Of a DNA stretch of 64,000 nucleotides, positions 34,617-46,602 are shown piece after piece. A model generated the notes under the pieces. That model was not told the DNA's origin. It saw only the letters and a list, made by a program, of their open reading frames with translations, and searched no databases. The translations under genes and the position numbers were made by a program. Numbering within the stretch: position 1 is the first letter of the stretch; the number at the start of each line of letters is the position of its first letter. The stretch comes from Solanum dulcamara (lineage: Eukaryota > Streptophyta > Magnoliopsida > Solanales > Solanaceae), in contig NC_077240.1 of assembly GCF_947179165.1 (NCBI RefSeq), positions 73,813,501-73,877,500 of the forward strand, given 5' to 3'.

Positions 34617-36674
34617 TGTAGCATCTCCTTTGGGAGGATGCTACTTGCGAAACAAAAGATAATTTTTTTTTATAATCTCAAATAGTCAACACCTTTAGAA
34701 AACTTGTTTTAAAATTCTATTTTCAATCCATCACCATTGCGGGTTCATAAAATAGACAAAACTCAAACTAGTAATTATCATAAAACTATTATCTTTCTTT
34801 GAGCAAAATGACAAGTCAAAGTATAAACCCAGTACATGAAATGACTTGAGTTAAAAGCACACTCCAAACATAGCAAAACTAGTCACCCTGTTCACGTTAC
34901 AAGCATATGGTTTTGTTTTCACAAGCCTTCAAAATTTCATACATAAGTGCCACATGTATCCTGTACAAGTCTCCAAAATATTTACAAAACTAGATGCATA
35001 TGCAGATGTGATCTTCATAAGGGCTCCAAAAAGTCCACTCTAAATGGCTATCTTCATGTCTCGTCCCGCACATTACCAACGATAGAAAACAACTATCGCT
35101 AAGCATAGAGCTTAGTGGTGTATAAACTTTGGGCTAGGAGCCGTTAAATCTTTCCTCGTTCGTCGCAGGTGGCTCAATAAGGTAAAAGTAAGCCCAAGTG
35201 AACAAGTAGATCAAAGTATCGAATACAAATCTTGAAGAGTTTCAAAATATCAATATTAATATTTGAAGGCTCAAGTATTAAGAAAGCTTATAATTTAATT
35301 CAAAAAAGTTGTGAAATAATCAATTTTTCCCAATATGTATGTCATGCCTTCACACTAAGCACAATCAGTATCAAGATGGACCAAAGCCCCAAAATCAAGA
35401 AGGGTCGTCACGCAAATATCAAGAGAATCAAGAATCATATTGAAAGTGACTTTCCACTCATACTCGACAATGGACGAAACCTCATCGTCAAGATAAAATA
35501 TAAATCCAAATTAAAGATGAGCAAGATCTGATTCAAGAGACATGTCAATATCGATGACAAGTCACCATAACAAGAAGGACAGAGTCCCATCAAGAATGCA
35601 AAATGATCACGCAATTCGTACAAGGAGGTGGTTTAGCGAAAGTTTTGCAATACTTGAGATAATAACCATACCATAATACAAGACAAAGGGTAAGGAACTA
35701 ACCCATTAAGATACTTCAAGTTCAAGTTTATACACAAACCTTGGCGTTTTAGCACATAACAAGTTCTACCACAACTCAAGGAGTTCAATTCATCTACACC
35801 ATAGGCCAACCAAAATCCACTTTGTCAACAGTTACTCTTAGCTTGTATAAGAGCATATATACCTTAAATACACAATCAAATATCTACTTAAGTTTAAAAG
35901 TCTCATAAAAAAGGGGTTTGCAAACAAAATTTATTCCACCCAATTTCGACAACAACAACTTATCAACAACATCAACCATAATATCAACAATCATTCTACA
36001 TCATAACTTAACTAATTCCACCCCTTTAATACAACCAAAATAGCCCCTACTCTATAAATCTCAACAAAGCAACAAACAAGTTTACAACGCTACTTCCTCC
36101 GTTTTAATCTATTAAATCTCTAAACAAGCTTATTAACAAGGAAAAAGGAACCTCAATCTTACATTAAGTGTGAAGCAACCACCTCAACACACTTCTTCTT
36201 AGCTGATTTTTAGCTTAAAGTGAAACAAAGCAACGTGCAACGTCTTTCTCTTCACGAGCTTCGGAAATCGAGACTCGGTTTTGGGTCGAAAATGGCTTCG
36301 TAGCCTAGAAGCTCTCTCTTTCTCTATGATTTTCTAGAAAGGTATGGTATAAAATGGAAGAATTAAGGCTGACTTATCCTTTAAATGTTAGGGGAAATGG
36401 GCCTGACCCGACTTGGAATCGGGTTGGGCCCAAAATCACTACTAACTTGACTTTTTTGTCTTAAAATATCCATAACTTTTTATCTCGATGTCGTATATAA
36501 GCCCACACCTATGGTTGGAAAGGTATTTCAATTATCTACAACTTATATTTTATGAGTTTTCCCAAATTTCTAAATTCTAATAGGGTTATGGCCTCCCAAA
36601 GTCAGATCACCCGAAAACGTAGTTAAAAAAACATTTCCTTTTTTTTCTTCTTAAAAGCAAATTAGGGTATTACA
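34617..36674 (-). repeat. Family C 3' LTR
   Basis: On the minus strand it begins TGTAATACCCTAATTTGC and ends GGAGATGCTACA. It is 2058 bp. Differences from the 5' LTR are scattered substitutions, mostly transitions, plus short indels. Confidence 0.9.
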
Positions 36675-36690
36675 ACTCTCCCCCTCTTAA
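36675..36690 (-). other. Polypurine tract of family C
   Basis: AAGAGGGGGAGAGT directly before the 3' LTR on the minus strand; it would prime plus-strand DNA synthesis. Confidence 0.8.
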
Positions 36691-36799
36691 GAAATTTTTT
36701 CCCGAAATTTACCTTATACTATCCTCAAAACAAATTTGGATATTGAATTTGCATATCCTCTTCTTGCTCCTGAGTTGCTTCATTGCCAGAATGATTCCT

Positions 36800-39716
36800 T
36801 CAAAGGACCTTTACTAAAGGAACTTTCTTATTTCTAAGCTCTTTTGTCTCACGGGCCAAGATTTGGATAGGTTCTTCATTATATGTCAAATCAGTATTTA
36901 TCTCAATGGATTCGACAGGAAGAACATGAGATGGATTTGAGCGGTATCTTTTAAGCATAGAAACATGATAGACATTGTGGATTCTATCTAACTCCGATGG
37001 AAGAGCTAGTTTATATGCAACTAGAATAACTCTCTCAAGTACTTCATATGGTCCAATAAATCGAGGACTAAGTTTTTTTTTTGGCCAAATCTCATAATCT
37101 TCTTCCATGGAGAAACCTTTAAAAAGACCTTATCTCCTACTTGATAATTTCACGCCTCTTAAGATCAACATCAGACTTTTGTCTATCTGAAGTAATTTTT
37201 AGACGATCCTTGATGACTTTTACCTTATCTTCAGTTTGTTGCTTAATCTCACGGCCAACCAGTTTATCGTTCACCAACTTCACTCCAGCCAAGAGGAGTT
37301 TTACACTTTCTCCCGTATAAGGCTTCATATGGAGGCATGCCTATGCTTGATTGGTAGCTATTATTATAAGCAAATTCTATCAAGGCTAGGTGTCTGTCCT
37401 AACTACCCTCAAATTCCATAATACAAGCTCGAAGCATATCTTCCAAGATTTAAATCACCCTCTCGGATTGGCCGTCTGTCTGAGGATGGAAATATGTACT
37501 AAAGTTCAACTTAGTGCCCAAAGCTTTTTGAAATCTAGTCCAGAATCTAGATGTAAACCTTGGGTCTCGGTCAGATACAATAGAAACAGGGACTCTATGT
37601 AACCTCACAATCTCTTCAATATACAATTCTGCTAGATGTTCAAGTGGGTAGTCCATCTTGATGGCCAAGAATGAGCACTTTTGGTTAGCCTATCAACTAT
37701 AACTCAAATTGCATCATGATTTCTTTGAGTGTGTGGAAGCCCAGAAACAAAGTCCATAGTTATTCTTTCCTATTTCCACTCAAGTATCGATAAGGGTTAT
37801 AACAAACCAGTCAGGACTTGATGCTCGACCTTTATATGTTAACAAACTAAACATCTAGAAGTAAACTCTGCAATGTCCTTCTTCATACCATTCCACCAGT
37901 AGTGTTCTTTAATGGTTTGGTACATTTTAGTACCTCCACGATGCATTGCATATGGTGAAGTATGTGCTTCATTCAAAATTATTTTTCTCAAATTGTCATC
38001 TGTAGGGACACATAACCTATTTTCATAAAGTAGAACACCATCCCCCCTTAACTAAAATCAAGTTTTTCTTCAATTTGAGCTTCTTTGATTAATTTCACCA
38101 GCTTCTCATCTAACTTCTGTGCTTCTTTCACCTGTTCAAGTAGAACTGATTTGACTTGCAAACCGACAGCAATAGAGCCATCAGAGTTAAATGCAAGACA
38201 AGCATTCATGACTCTTAATTTAAGAAACAAATGCAAGTGGCTTAGCGATAAACTAGCAAGGGCTTTACGACTTAGAGCATCTGCTACAACATTGGCTTTA
38301 CCTGGATGATAATCGATCATGCAGTCATAATCTTTAAGGAGTTCAAGCCATCTACATTGCCTCAAATTCAACTCTTTCTGTGTACCAAAGTACTTCAAAC
38401 TCTTGTGATCAGTAAATATGTGACACTTTTCGCCATATAAGTAATGCCTCCAAATTTTCAAGGCAAACACTATGGCAGCAAGCTCAAGGTAATGAGTAGG
38501 ATAGTTCAATTCATGTGGTTTCAATTTTTGAGAAGCATATCCAACCACTTTCCCTTCCTGCATCAGGACACAACCCAAACCACGATGAGAGGCATCACTA
38601 TATATCACATATTCCTTCCCTTCAGTTGGTGGAGTAAGTATAGGAGCTTGTGTAAATAAGGATTTGAGCTTTTCAAAACTCTCTTGGCATTTGTCATCCC
38701 ATACAAACTTGACATCCTTTCTCAAGAGTTTAGTTAAAGGGGAGGCTATAATGGAGAAGCCTTTGACAAATCTTCTATAGTATCCTGCTAAACCCAAGAA
38801 ACTCCTTACTTCAGTTGGACTTTTAGGTGGTTTTCATTCAATAATAGCTTGAATTTTACTAGGATCCACTTTCACACCTGCCGCTGACACAATATGTCCT
38901 GGAAAGGCCACTTCATCGAGCCAAAATTCACATTTAGAAAGCTTGGCATAAAGCTTCTTCTCTTGTAGAATTTGCGACACAATTTGAAGATGCTTTCCAA
39001 GATCTTCACTATTCTTGGAATATATTAAAATATCATCTATAAAAACCACAAAAAATGATCAAGATAAGGTTTGAACACGCAATTCATTAGATCCATAAAT
39101 GCCATAGGAGCATTCGTCAACCCAAATAACATCACCAAAAATTCATAATGGCCATATCGAGTCCTAAAGAAAGTTTTAGGGACATCATGTTCCCTTACCC
39201 TTAGTTGGTGATACCCAGATCTTAAGTCAATTTTTGAGAACACACTAGCATCTTTTAACTGGTCAAATAATCATCAATCCTAGGCAATGAGTATTTATTC
39301 TTAATTGTTATCTTGTTCATTTGCCGGTAATCAACACAAAGCCTAAAAGTCCCTTTTTTCTTTTTCACAAATAGCATAGGAGCTCTCCAGCGAGAAACAC
39401 TCGGGCGAATAAAACCTTTCTCAAGGAGTTCTTGTAATTGATTTTTCAACTCTTTCAGTTCTGCTGGATCCATTCGATAAGGCATCATAGAGATATGAGT
39501 AGTTCCAGGAACAACCTCTATAGGAAATTCAACCTCCCTTTCCGGAGGCAGTCCGAAAAGATTTTCAGGGAAGACATCAGGAAATTCACATACCACAGGT
39601 ATATCCTCAAGACTTGGACTTTTTAGGCATGTATCAAATATATGAGCAATATAAGCTTCACAACCTTGTCTAACCATCTTCCTTGCCACAATTGCGGAGA
39701 TGATATTAGATGTCAA
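36800..39716 (-). pseudogene. Family C pol (RT, RNase H, integrase, C-terminal region), broken
   Basis: RT begins in 39716-39255 ([32 protein letters not shown]), continues in 39243-39037 ([26 protein letters not shown]) and 39049-38834 (the catalytic FIDDILIYS), each in a different frame. RNase H with its connection domain is one clean frame, 38797-38048 ([37 protein letters not shown]). The integrase core is in 37668-37450 (IVSDRDPRFTSRFW, FHPQTDGQSERVI). The integrase C-terminal part is at 37328-36800 (SPRFIGPYEVLERV, HNVYHVSMLKRY), with a YNEEPIQIL segment that precedes the chromodomain in related elements. Several stops and at least four frame changes prevent a polyprotein. Confidence 0.9.
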
Positions 39717-41375
39717 TTATCTTTCACCTTGAACAATGATGTGTGAAGGTGAAAGAGCTCTAAAGGTCATATGCTTTGACATACAATCAACTACCACATG
39801 GTATCTATAAATACAATCCATACCGATAATGACATCATAGTCTTGGAAAGGCATTTCAATGAAATCAGCAGGGAAGACTAGATTTTGAATCACCAAGGGA
39901 CAACCTCGGTAGATTTGATTGCAAACAACTTGTTGACCCAAAGGACTTTGGACAAGCACCCCACAATCGAGTCTCACAGATTTTACATTTTCAGGAAAAG
40001 CCAATGATGAGCAAACATACGAATGTGTAGAACTAGGATCAAATAATGTAACAACACATAAGTCGAATAAGTAAAATTTACCAACGACCATATCTGCTTC
40101 ATCTTGGTCATCCCTCTGTCTCATCGCATAAGCTTGTGTTGTAGCTCTTGACCCACTAAATGGATTGGCTCCACTTGCACCTGTTGCTTGTGTGTTTCTA
40201 GATCTTGCACCTCTATTCCCTTGAGAAAGAGTAGTAATAGGTTTTTGAATCGAGCCTTCCGTACGCGGAGAAGAAGTAGGGTTAGGATTAGGACAATCCC
40301 CCACTTTATGGTCAAAACTCCCACAATTAAAACAAGCGCTAGAAGCTCTTCTACAAGTACCAAAGTGATTCTTTCCACATTATGCACAAGTGGGTATATG
40401 AGTCTTGCCTTGGCCATAACTTGGAGTGCTGGCAGTAAAGGAACTGGATCAATTTTGCTTATGTTGGGCTAACTTGTGAAAAGTATTAGCCTGGGAACTG
40501 TCAAATCTCCCCCTTTTTGATGGACCTCCCGAATCTGCATAAGCTTTCCTGAACTTATGTTTATTTTTACCAGCTTGTTTCTTGTCGATCCTTTCCCAAG
40601 GAAGAGCAGCTGAAATTAATTTACAAAAGTTTTCATATTGTAGGATCGCTGCAGATTTTCTAATAGAATCATTCAAACCGTCTTCGAATCGCCTGCACTT
40701 ATCTCTTTTGTTATTAATAATACCCCCAACATAGCGAGACAGCCTGAGAAACTTCTGCTGATATTCAACGATAGACATACTTTCTTGTTCTAAATTTAAG
40801 AACTCCTTTTTTTTGCATCATGATAAGCAGGTGGGACATACTTCTTATGAAATTCTTTCACAAAATCATTCCAAGTAAGAACAGGAGGTTTTGCCCTGGC
40901 ATTCAGTACACTTACCCACCAATCATAGGTATCTTTTTATAACAGTGAGACAGCATACTTAAATTTGGCAGTGTCTAAACACTCTAACTGCTCGAACACT
41001 CTTTCAATCCGTTCTAACCACTGCTCGGCATCTGTAGGGTCAACAGTTCCTTCAAACTCAACTCCACTCATTTTTCTCATTTTCTCAAAGTTCATTTCCT
41101 TAGGGTCAGACACTCTTCTAGCCATGTGACGAAAGAAATCAGCCATTTGTTGAAAAGGAGGATCAAAAGCAGGAGCACTATGACTCATTTGAGGGTGTGG
41201 CCCAACTCTTGTACCCTGATTACTTCCCGCTTCAGATCCACTTACAGCAGGAGGATTAGAATCAGAAAAATATTCTCCAACCCCTTCTTGTAGGTGAAGT
41301 TGGGCATTAGGGGTATTTAAACCCTCAAGAGCGGCTTCTATACATCTATTAGAAGAAGAAGATGTCACGACTTAA
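39717..41375 (-). pseudogene. Family C gag with zinc knuckle and protease, broken
   Basis: The capsid part is in 41368-40937 (FRHMARR, FEGTVDPTDAEQWLERIERVF) and 40778-40449 (SIVEYQQKFLRLSRY, RRFEDGL), typical of gypsy Gag. A stop or frame change lies between them. A zinc knuckle CFNCGSFDHKVGDCP follows near 40330, with the C-x2-C-x4-H-x4-C spacing intact. The aspartic protease is in 40304-39717: the active site reads FDPSSTHSY, where the family usually has D-x-G, so the glycine is lost. The downstream protease core DYDVIIGMDCIYRYHVVVDC is preserved. No in-frame ATG is seen at the very start. Confidence 0.85.
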
Positions 41376-41510
41376 TTCCTTCAAAAGAGAAGATCACATT
41401 GCATTAGGGACATGTACCTGATGCATATGCACTATATACAAAAAAACATGTTACAAAAAGAAACAATATACCAAAAAGTCACAACAAAAGTTCTAGAATC
41501 ATAAACCTAG

Positions 41511-41523
41511 GCTCTGAAACCAA
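41511..41523 (-). other. Primer binding site of family C
   Basis: TTGGTTTCAGAGC on the minus strand, four bases inside the 5' LTR, fits the initiator Met-tRNA-type PBS (TGGTATCAGAGC) with one mismatch. Confidence 0.75.
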
Positions 41524-41527
41524 TATT

Positions 41528-43615
41528 TGTAGCATCCCCTTTGAGAGGATGACACTTGCGAAGCAAAAGATAGTTTTTTTATAATCTCAAATAGTCAACA
41601 CCTTTAGAAAACTTGTTTTGAAATTCTATTTCCAATCCATCATCATTGTGGGTCCATAAAATAGACAAAACTCAAACTAGTAATTATCATAAAACTATTA
41701 TCTTCCTTTGTGCAAAATGACAAGTCAAAGTATAAACCAGTACATGAAATGACTTGAGTTAAAAGCACACTCCAAAAATAGCAAAATTAGTCACCCTATT
41801 CAACTTATAAGCATATGATTTTGTTTTCACAAGCCTTCAAAATTTCATACATAAGTGCCACATGTATCTTGTACAAGTTCCCAAAATATTTACAAAACTA
41901 GATGCATATGCAGATGTGATCTTCATAAGGGCTCCAAAAAGTCCACTTCAAATGGCCATCTTCATATCTCATTCCGCACATTACCTATGATAGAAAATAA
42001 CTATCGCTAAATATAAAACTTAGTGGTGTATAAACTTTGGGCTAGGAGCCATTAAATTCTTCAATTCTCTTATTCGTCGCAGGTGGCTCAATAAGGTAAA
42101 AGTAAACCCAAGTGAACAAGTAGATCAAAGTATCGAATACAAACCTTGAAGAGTTTTAAAATATCAATATTAATATTTGAAGGCTCAATTATTAAGAAAG
42201 CTTATAATTTAATTCAAAAGAGTTGTGAAATAATCAATTTTGCCTAATATGTACGTCATGCCTTTACACTAAGCACAATCAGTATCAAGACGGACCAAAG
42301 TCTCAAAATCAAGAAGGATCGTCACCCAAATATCAAGAGAATCAAGAATCATGTTGAAAGTGGCTTTCCATTCATACTCGAGAATGGAAAAAACCCCATC
42401 GTCAAGACGAAATATAAATCTAAAATCAAGATGGGCAAGATCCGATTCGAGATGCATGCCAATATCGATGATAAGTCACCGTAACAAGAAAGACAGAGTC
42501 CCATCAAGAATGCAAAATGATCACGCAATTTGTACAAGGGGGCGGTTTAGCGAAAATTTTGCAATACTTGAGATAATAATCATAACATAATACAAGACAA
42601 AGGGTAAGGAACCAACTCATCAAGATACTTTAAATTTCAGAAAATAAAATATTTCAAGTTCAAGTTTATACACAAACCTTGGCGTTTTAGCACATAACAA
42701 GTTCTACCACAACTCGAGGAGTTCAATTCATCTACGCCATAGGCCAACCAAAATCCCCTTCGTCAAACAGTTCCTCTTAGCTTGTATAAGAGCATATATA
42801 CCTTAAATACACAACCAAATATCTACTTAAGTTTAAAAGTCTCATAAAAAATGGGATTGCAAATAAAATTTATTTCCCCAATTTCGACAACAACTTATCA
42901 ACAACATCAACCACAATATCAATAATCATTCTACATCATAACTTAACTAATTCCACCCCTTTAATACAACCAAAACAACCCCTGCTCCATAAATCTCAAC
43001 AAAGCAACAAACAAGTTTACAATGCTACTTCTTCCATTTTAATCCGTTAAATCTCTAAACAAGCTTATTAACAAGGAAAAAGGAACCTCAATCTTACCTT
43101 AAGTGTGCAGCAACTACGTCAACACACTCCTTCTTAGCTGATTTTTAGCTCAAAGTAAAGACGACACAACGTGAAACCTCTTTCTCTTCACGAGCTTCAG
43201 AATCCAGGACTCGGTTTTGGGTCAAAAATGGCTTCTTAGCCTAGAAGCTCTCTCTTTCTCTCTTTCTCTATGATGTTCTGGAAAGGTATGGTCTAAAATA
43301 GAAGAATTAAGGCTGACTTATCCTTTAAATATTAGGAGAAATGGGCTTGACCCAACTTGGAATCGAGTTGGGCCCAAAATCACTACTAGCTTGACCTTTA
43401 TGCCTTAAAATGTCCATAACTTTTTATCCCGATGTCTCATATAAGCCCACGACTATGGTTGGAAAGGTATTTCAATTATCTACAATTTTCATTTCATGAG
43501 TTTTCCCAAATTTCTAAATTCTAATGGGGTTATGGCCTCCCAAAGCCAAATCACCCGAAAACGTAGCTGAAAAACATTTCCTTTTTTTTTCTTAAAAGCA
43601 AATTGGGGTGTTACA
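41528..43615 (-). repeat. Family C 5' LTR
   Basis: On the minus strand it begins TGTAACACCCCAATTTGC and ends GGGGATGCTACA. It is 2088 bp and aligns to 34617-36674 throughout. Confidence 0.9.
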
Positions 43616-43620
43616 TAAGT
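43616..43620. repeat. Target site duplication TAAGT (right)
   Basis: Identical to 34612-34616. Confidence 0.85.
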
Positions 43621-43697
43621 TATCTCATATACATGGTGGAATAATTAATTCTGAAATAAGTTATTCCCAACTAAACGACCTCTATTAGTTTAGGTAA

Positions 43698-43949
43698 TAC
43701 TTCCTTCGTCCAACAATAACTGTGCACTATACTAAAAATAGATGTCCAACAATACTTATCGAGTTTGGAAAATTAATGAATTATTTATCCATTTATGTCC
43801 ATTGTACCCTTGTTTTTAGATACTATTTAATATCTAATATATTTTCTAAGATATTAAATTTAATATAATCAAAGAGTAATATAGTAATACTGCCCCTATT
43901 ATGGGTATTAGATACTATTCAATATCTAATACATTTTACAAAGCATTAG
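43698..43949. mobile_element. Stowaway-like MITE fragment
   Basis: It begins TACTTCCTTCGTCCAACAAT, a Stowaway-type end. The interior holds two copies of a 37-bp phrase (GATACTATTTAATATCTAAT at 43829 and GATACTATTCAATATCTAAT at 43912). No matching right terminus was found, so it is a fragment. Confidence 0.4.
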
Positions 43950-43951
43950 TA

Positions 43952-44238
43952 CTCCCTTCGTTCCATATTAAATGAGCATTTTTTATTTTACACAGTGATT
44001 AAAAAATTATTAATAGGTTTATTAATTTTACTATTTTTTCCTTTGTTCATATTAATTAGCCTCTTAAAAAAGAAATTTTGAGTCTTCTAACTTTGTTTAA
44101 ACTTCCAAAGGTCATATTAAATGTGGAGGTAAAATAAAAAAAATAATTAATTCTATTTTGATTTAATAAGTGATCAAGTAATATAAGACAAATATTTATA
44201 GTAAGATGCCTATTTAGTATGGAATAGAAAAAAAAATA
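43952..44238. mobile_element. Stowaway-type MITE
   Basis: The left end is CTCCCTTCGTTCCATATTAA, preceded by TA. The right end near 44205-44238 is an imperfect inverted copy (CTATTTAGTATGGAATAGA). The size of about 290 bp and the TA target fit Tc1/mariner-derived Stowaway elements. No coding capacity. Confidence 0.65.
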
Positions 44239-44382
44239 CTATCTTTATTATTTATTGTTACTTAAATTTGTATCAAGTTAATAATGTGTAATTATTATTG
44301 GACTGAGAGTACGATTATAGTATTGAAAAAATATAGAGAGAAAATGAGGCAGTGGACAGCAATATTTTATTAGTATTAGTCA

Positions 44383-44645
44383 GTTTGGATTGACTTATTT
44401 TTAAATAAATTATAAGTTGAAAACTGTTTATAAGTTTTAAAAAATTGTAGGTGCAAATCAATTTTTTTTGACTTATAAGCTGTTTTCAACTTATAAACTG
44501 ATTAATATAAGTTCATCCAAATAAATCCAACTATTTATTGGGGCTTATTTTAAGTACAAAATAATTTTAAGTTAATCAATCAAACACTTAAAATAAACTA
44601 AAAATAGCTTATAAACAACTTATAAGTCAATCCAAATGACCTGAT
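44383..44645. mobile_element. Complete copy of the window-start MITE family
   Basis: The ends CAGTTTGGATTGACTTAT and ATAAGTCAATCCAAATGACC are inverted repeats. The interior is rich in CTTATAAGCTGTTTTCAACTT dyads. It matches the truncated copy at 1-120. It sits inside a segment that has uninterrupted diverged copies at 7155-7275. Confidence 0.65.
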
Positions 44646-44995
44646 GTACTTTATGATAAAAGATTAAAAGTATTAAGCTGAGAGAACATTATTGGTCTAG
44701 GAACTTTGTTGGTGGGTGAAAAGTAGACTGGCACATGGCAAAGTGAGTCAATTCAAATAATATGACATAAAGTGAAAGAGAGAATAATATTTATCTTACA
44801 TTAGCTTACTAGTTAAGTCATATTGAACGACAGAAAATAAGCTGACTTGGTCTTACACATTAATTCGAGATGGACCCCAACTGCCTTACACATTATTGGC
44901 TCCGTACAATTTCCTAAAGCAAAAAAAGTTGCTACTATGACCGTGTATTTTCATGAAAAATACTATTTAAGAAAATAATTTATTTAGTTTTTATG

Positions 44996-44997
<2 letters not shown>
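44646..44997. other. Intergenic DNA, partly duplicated elsewhere
   Basis: 44700-44740 is the third copy of the GTGAAAAGTAGACTGGCA segment (see 6440 and 7240). Nothing else was recognised. Confidence 0.4.

Positions 44998-45052
<55 letters not shown>
44998..45052. repeat. (TA)n microsatellite
   Basis: About 27 uninterrupted TA dinucleotides at the left border of the following foldback element. Confidence 0.95.
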
Positions 45053-45053
<1 letters not shown>

Positions 45054-45745
45054 CTCAAAAAGTTTTAAATGCTCTTAAATTATTTGAAATGAATAAAAAT
45101 ATTCTCTATTTATAATTTGATATAAAAATGTCCTTGTCGTCAATACTTTTATCCAAAAATGTCCTTGTCATCTATTAAATGGGTCAAAAATATCCTTTTC
45201 CGAATAATATATATATATTTTTAAAAACAAATCTTGTTACTTATAAAAATATTACTTTTAAGGAACTCTATTCTTATTTTCTTTCTAATTAAACCACTTT
45301 AAGTAATAAAAATGTAGAAAATTATTTTATTCTTCATAATCTAATTTTATGAATTAAAAAGGAATAATTTCATATACTCTAAGTTTTAACGGATAATAGA
45401 TGTCATATATATAAGATCATAATAAATTCATCATTAATTTTTATTTAAATAACGATAAAAAATAATTATAATAAAATAAAAAATATTTTTAATTATAAAT
45501 TTTTTCTAATTAAAGTAGAATAAACATTTGCTAATAAAAGAAATATTATTAGGAAAAATATGTGTTCAAAAAGAAAATAAATAATATAATTATTCGGAAA
45601 AGGACATTTTTGACCCATTAAATTGTCGGCAAGAGCATTTCTGGACCAAAATATTGACGGCAAGAACATTTTTGGATCAAACTATAAACGAATAATATTT
45701 TTGTTCATTTTAAATAGTTTAAGATCATTTTTAACCCTTTTCCCT
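45053..45745. mobile_element. Foldback element with ~160-bp inverted arms
   Basis: The left arm, 45053-45210, and right arm, 45585-45745, are inverted copies. Shared words read on one strand include GGGTCAAAAATATCCTTTTC / GGGTCAAAAATGTCCTTTTC and AATGTCCTTGTCGTCAATAC / AATGTTCTTGCCGTCAATAT. Each arm itself repeats TCCAAAAATGTCCTTG-type phrases. The roughly 370-bp middle is AT-rich and non-coding. Long TIRs of this kind suggest a Mutator-like MITE, but target duplications are masked by TA repeats. Confidence 0.65.
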
Positions 45746-45799
45746 GTATATATTAATAAAATAGTATCTTAAAATTATTCATATACGATTTAATTAAAT

Positions 45800-46560
45800 A
45801 ACTATATAGTAGAAGCGGCTACCAGCACACATATTATGGTCGGCATGTGTGCTTTGTGGCATTTAAATTACATTAAAGTTTATTTTGGCCATTTAAATAT
45901 TAAATTATTAAATAAATTTTAAATAATTTATATATTTAAAAGGTAGTTAAAATATATTATAAAGCACAATAATTAATAGATTAAAATATTTTTAAAAATT
46001 ATATAAAAAAATTATGTTATGGTCAAATAAAAAGTTGACATGACTCTTCATATTTTATCCGCACTACACAAATTGAGACAAAGAGAGAAAAATTATTTTC
46101 TATAATTAAAAAGACATTTTCAATAATTTGTATAATTACAAATTGCATTTAAAAAACTATAAATCATAATAGTTAACGATTTATAATAATGGAAAAAATA
46201 AAAAAATATGGTCAAAGAAATTTTTTATTGACTCTCCAAATTCTATTTGTATCACATAAATTGAGATAAAGGAGAAGTAACTTATATTGAACTCGTGACA
46301 TAAACAAAATTATAATCGACGAAATATTTGATTAATTTTTTAAATTTTATATGTGCCACATAAATTGTAATAGAGGAAGTAAAGACATTTTAAATAATTT
46401 ATATGTTGATAAATTACGTCAAAAATATTATAAATTACAATAGTTAGTAATTTAATTAGTTTTAAAAATTAAGATTAAAGAAAATACTTGACTAACTTTT
46501 AAAATTCTATTTGTGTTACATGAATATTGGGCATGTGCTGGCACGGCCTCCAATATCTAG
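45800..46560 (+). mobile_element. Non-autonomous Helitron candidate
   Basis: The 3' end shows a short hairpin-like stretch (GTGCTGGCAC) followed by CTAG and then T at 46557-46561, as in Helitron 3' termini. The 5' end is not certain; GAAGCGGCTACCAGCACACA near 45811 is partly complementary to the 3' hairpin. The interior holds about four degenerate copies, 110-190 bp apart, of a phrase like ACTCTCCAAATTCTATTTGT followed by CACATAAATTGAGA (46045, 46232, 46340, 46497). No helicase is encoded. Confidence 0.4.
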
Positions 46561-46602
46561 TATTCTGAGAGATGCGGATATAAGATGATTGGGATGGAGG
46601 CT

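Larger units (their letters stand above)
34617..43615 (-). mobile_element. Full-length Ty3-gypsy chromovirus-like element (family C), 9.0 kb
   Basis: Perfect TAAGT duplications flank it (34612-34616 and 43616-43620). On the minus strand: 5' LTR 43615-41528, PBS 41523-41511, gag to about 39720, pol to about 36800, PPT 36690-36675, 3' LTR 36674-34617. The domain order PR-RT-RH-IN with a C-terminal extension after integrase is that of Ty3-gypsy chromoviruses (Tekay-like by resemblance). The two LTRs look roughly 93% identical by eye over the first ~600 bp compared, with small indels. All major ORFs are broken, so it is not autonomous. Confidence 0.9.
34530..43690. mobile_element. Small foldback MITE split by a 9-kb retrotransposon
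   Basis: With 34617-43615 and one TAAGT copy removed, about 160 bp remain. It starts CGACGTTTGGTTAGAGATAT, ends CCCAACTAAACGACCTC, and has a palindromic middle (TTATTCCACCA... versus TGGTGGAATAATT). The ends are inverted repeats of each other, and the whole could fold into a hairpin. The superfamily is unclear (Harbinger- or hAT-like). Confidence 0.5.
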
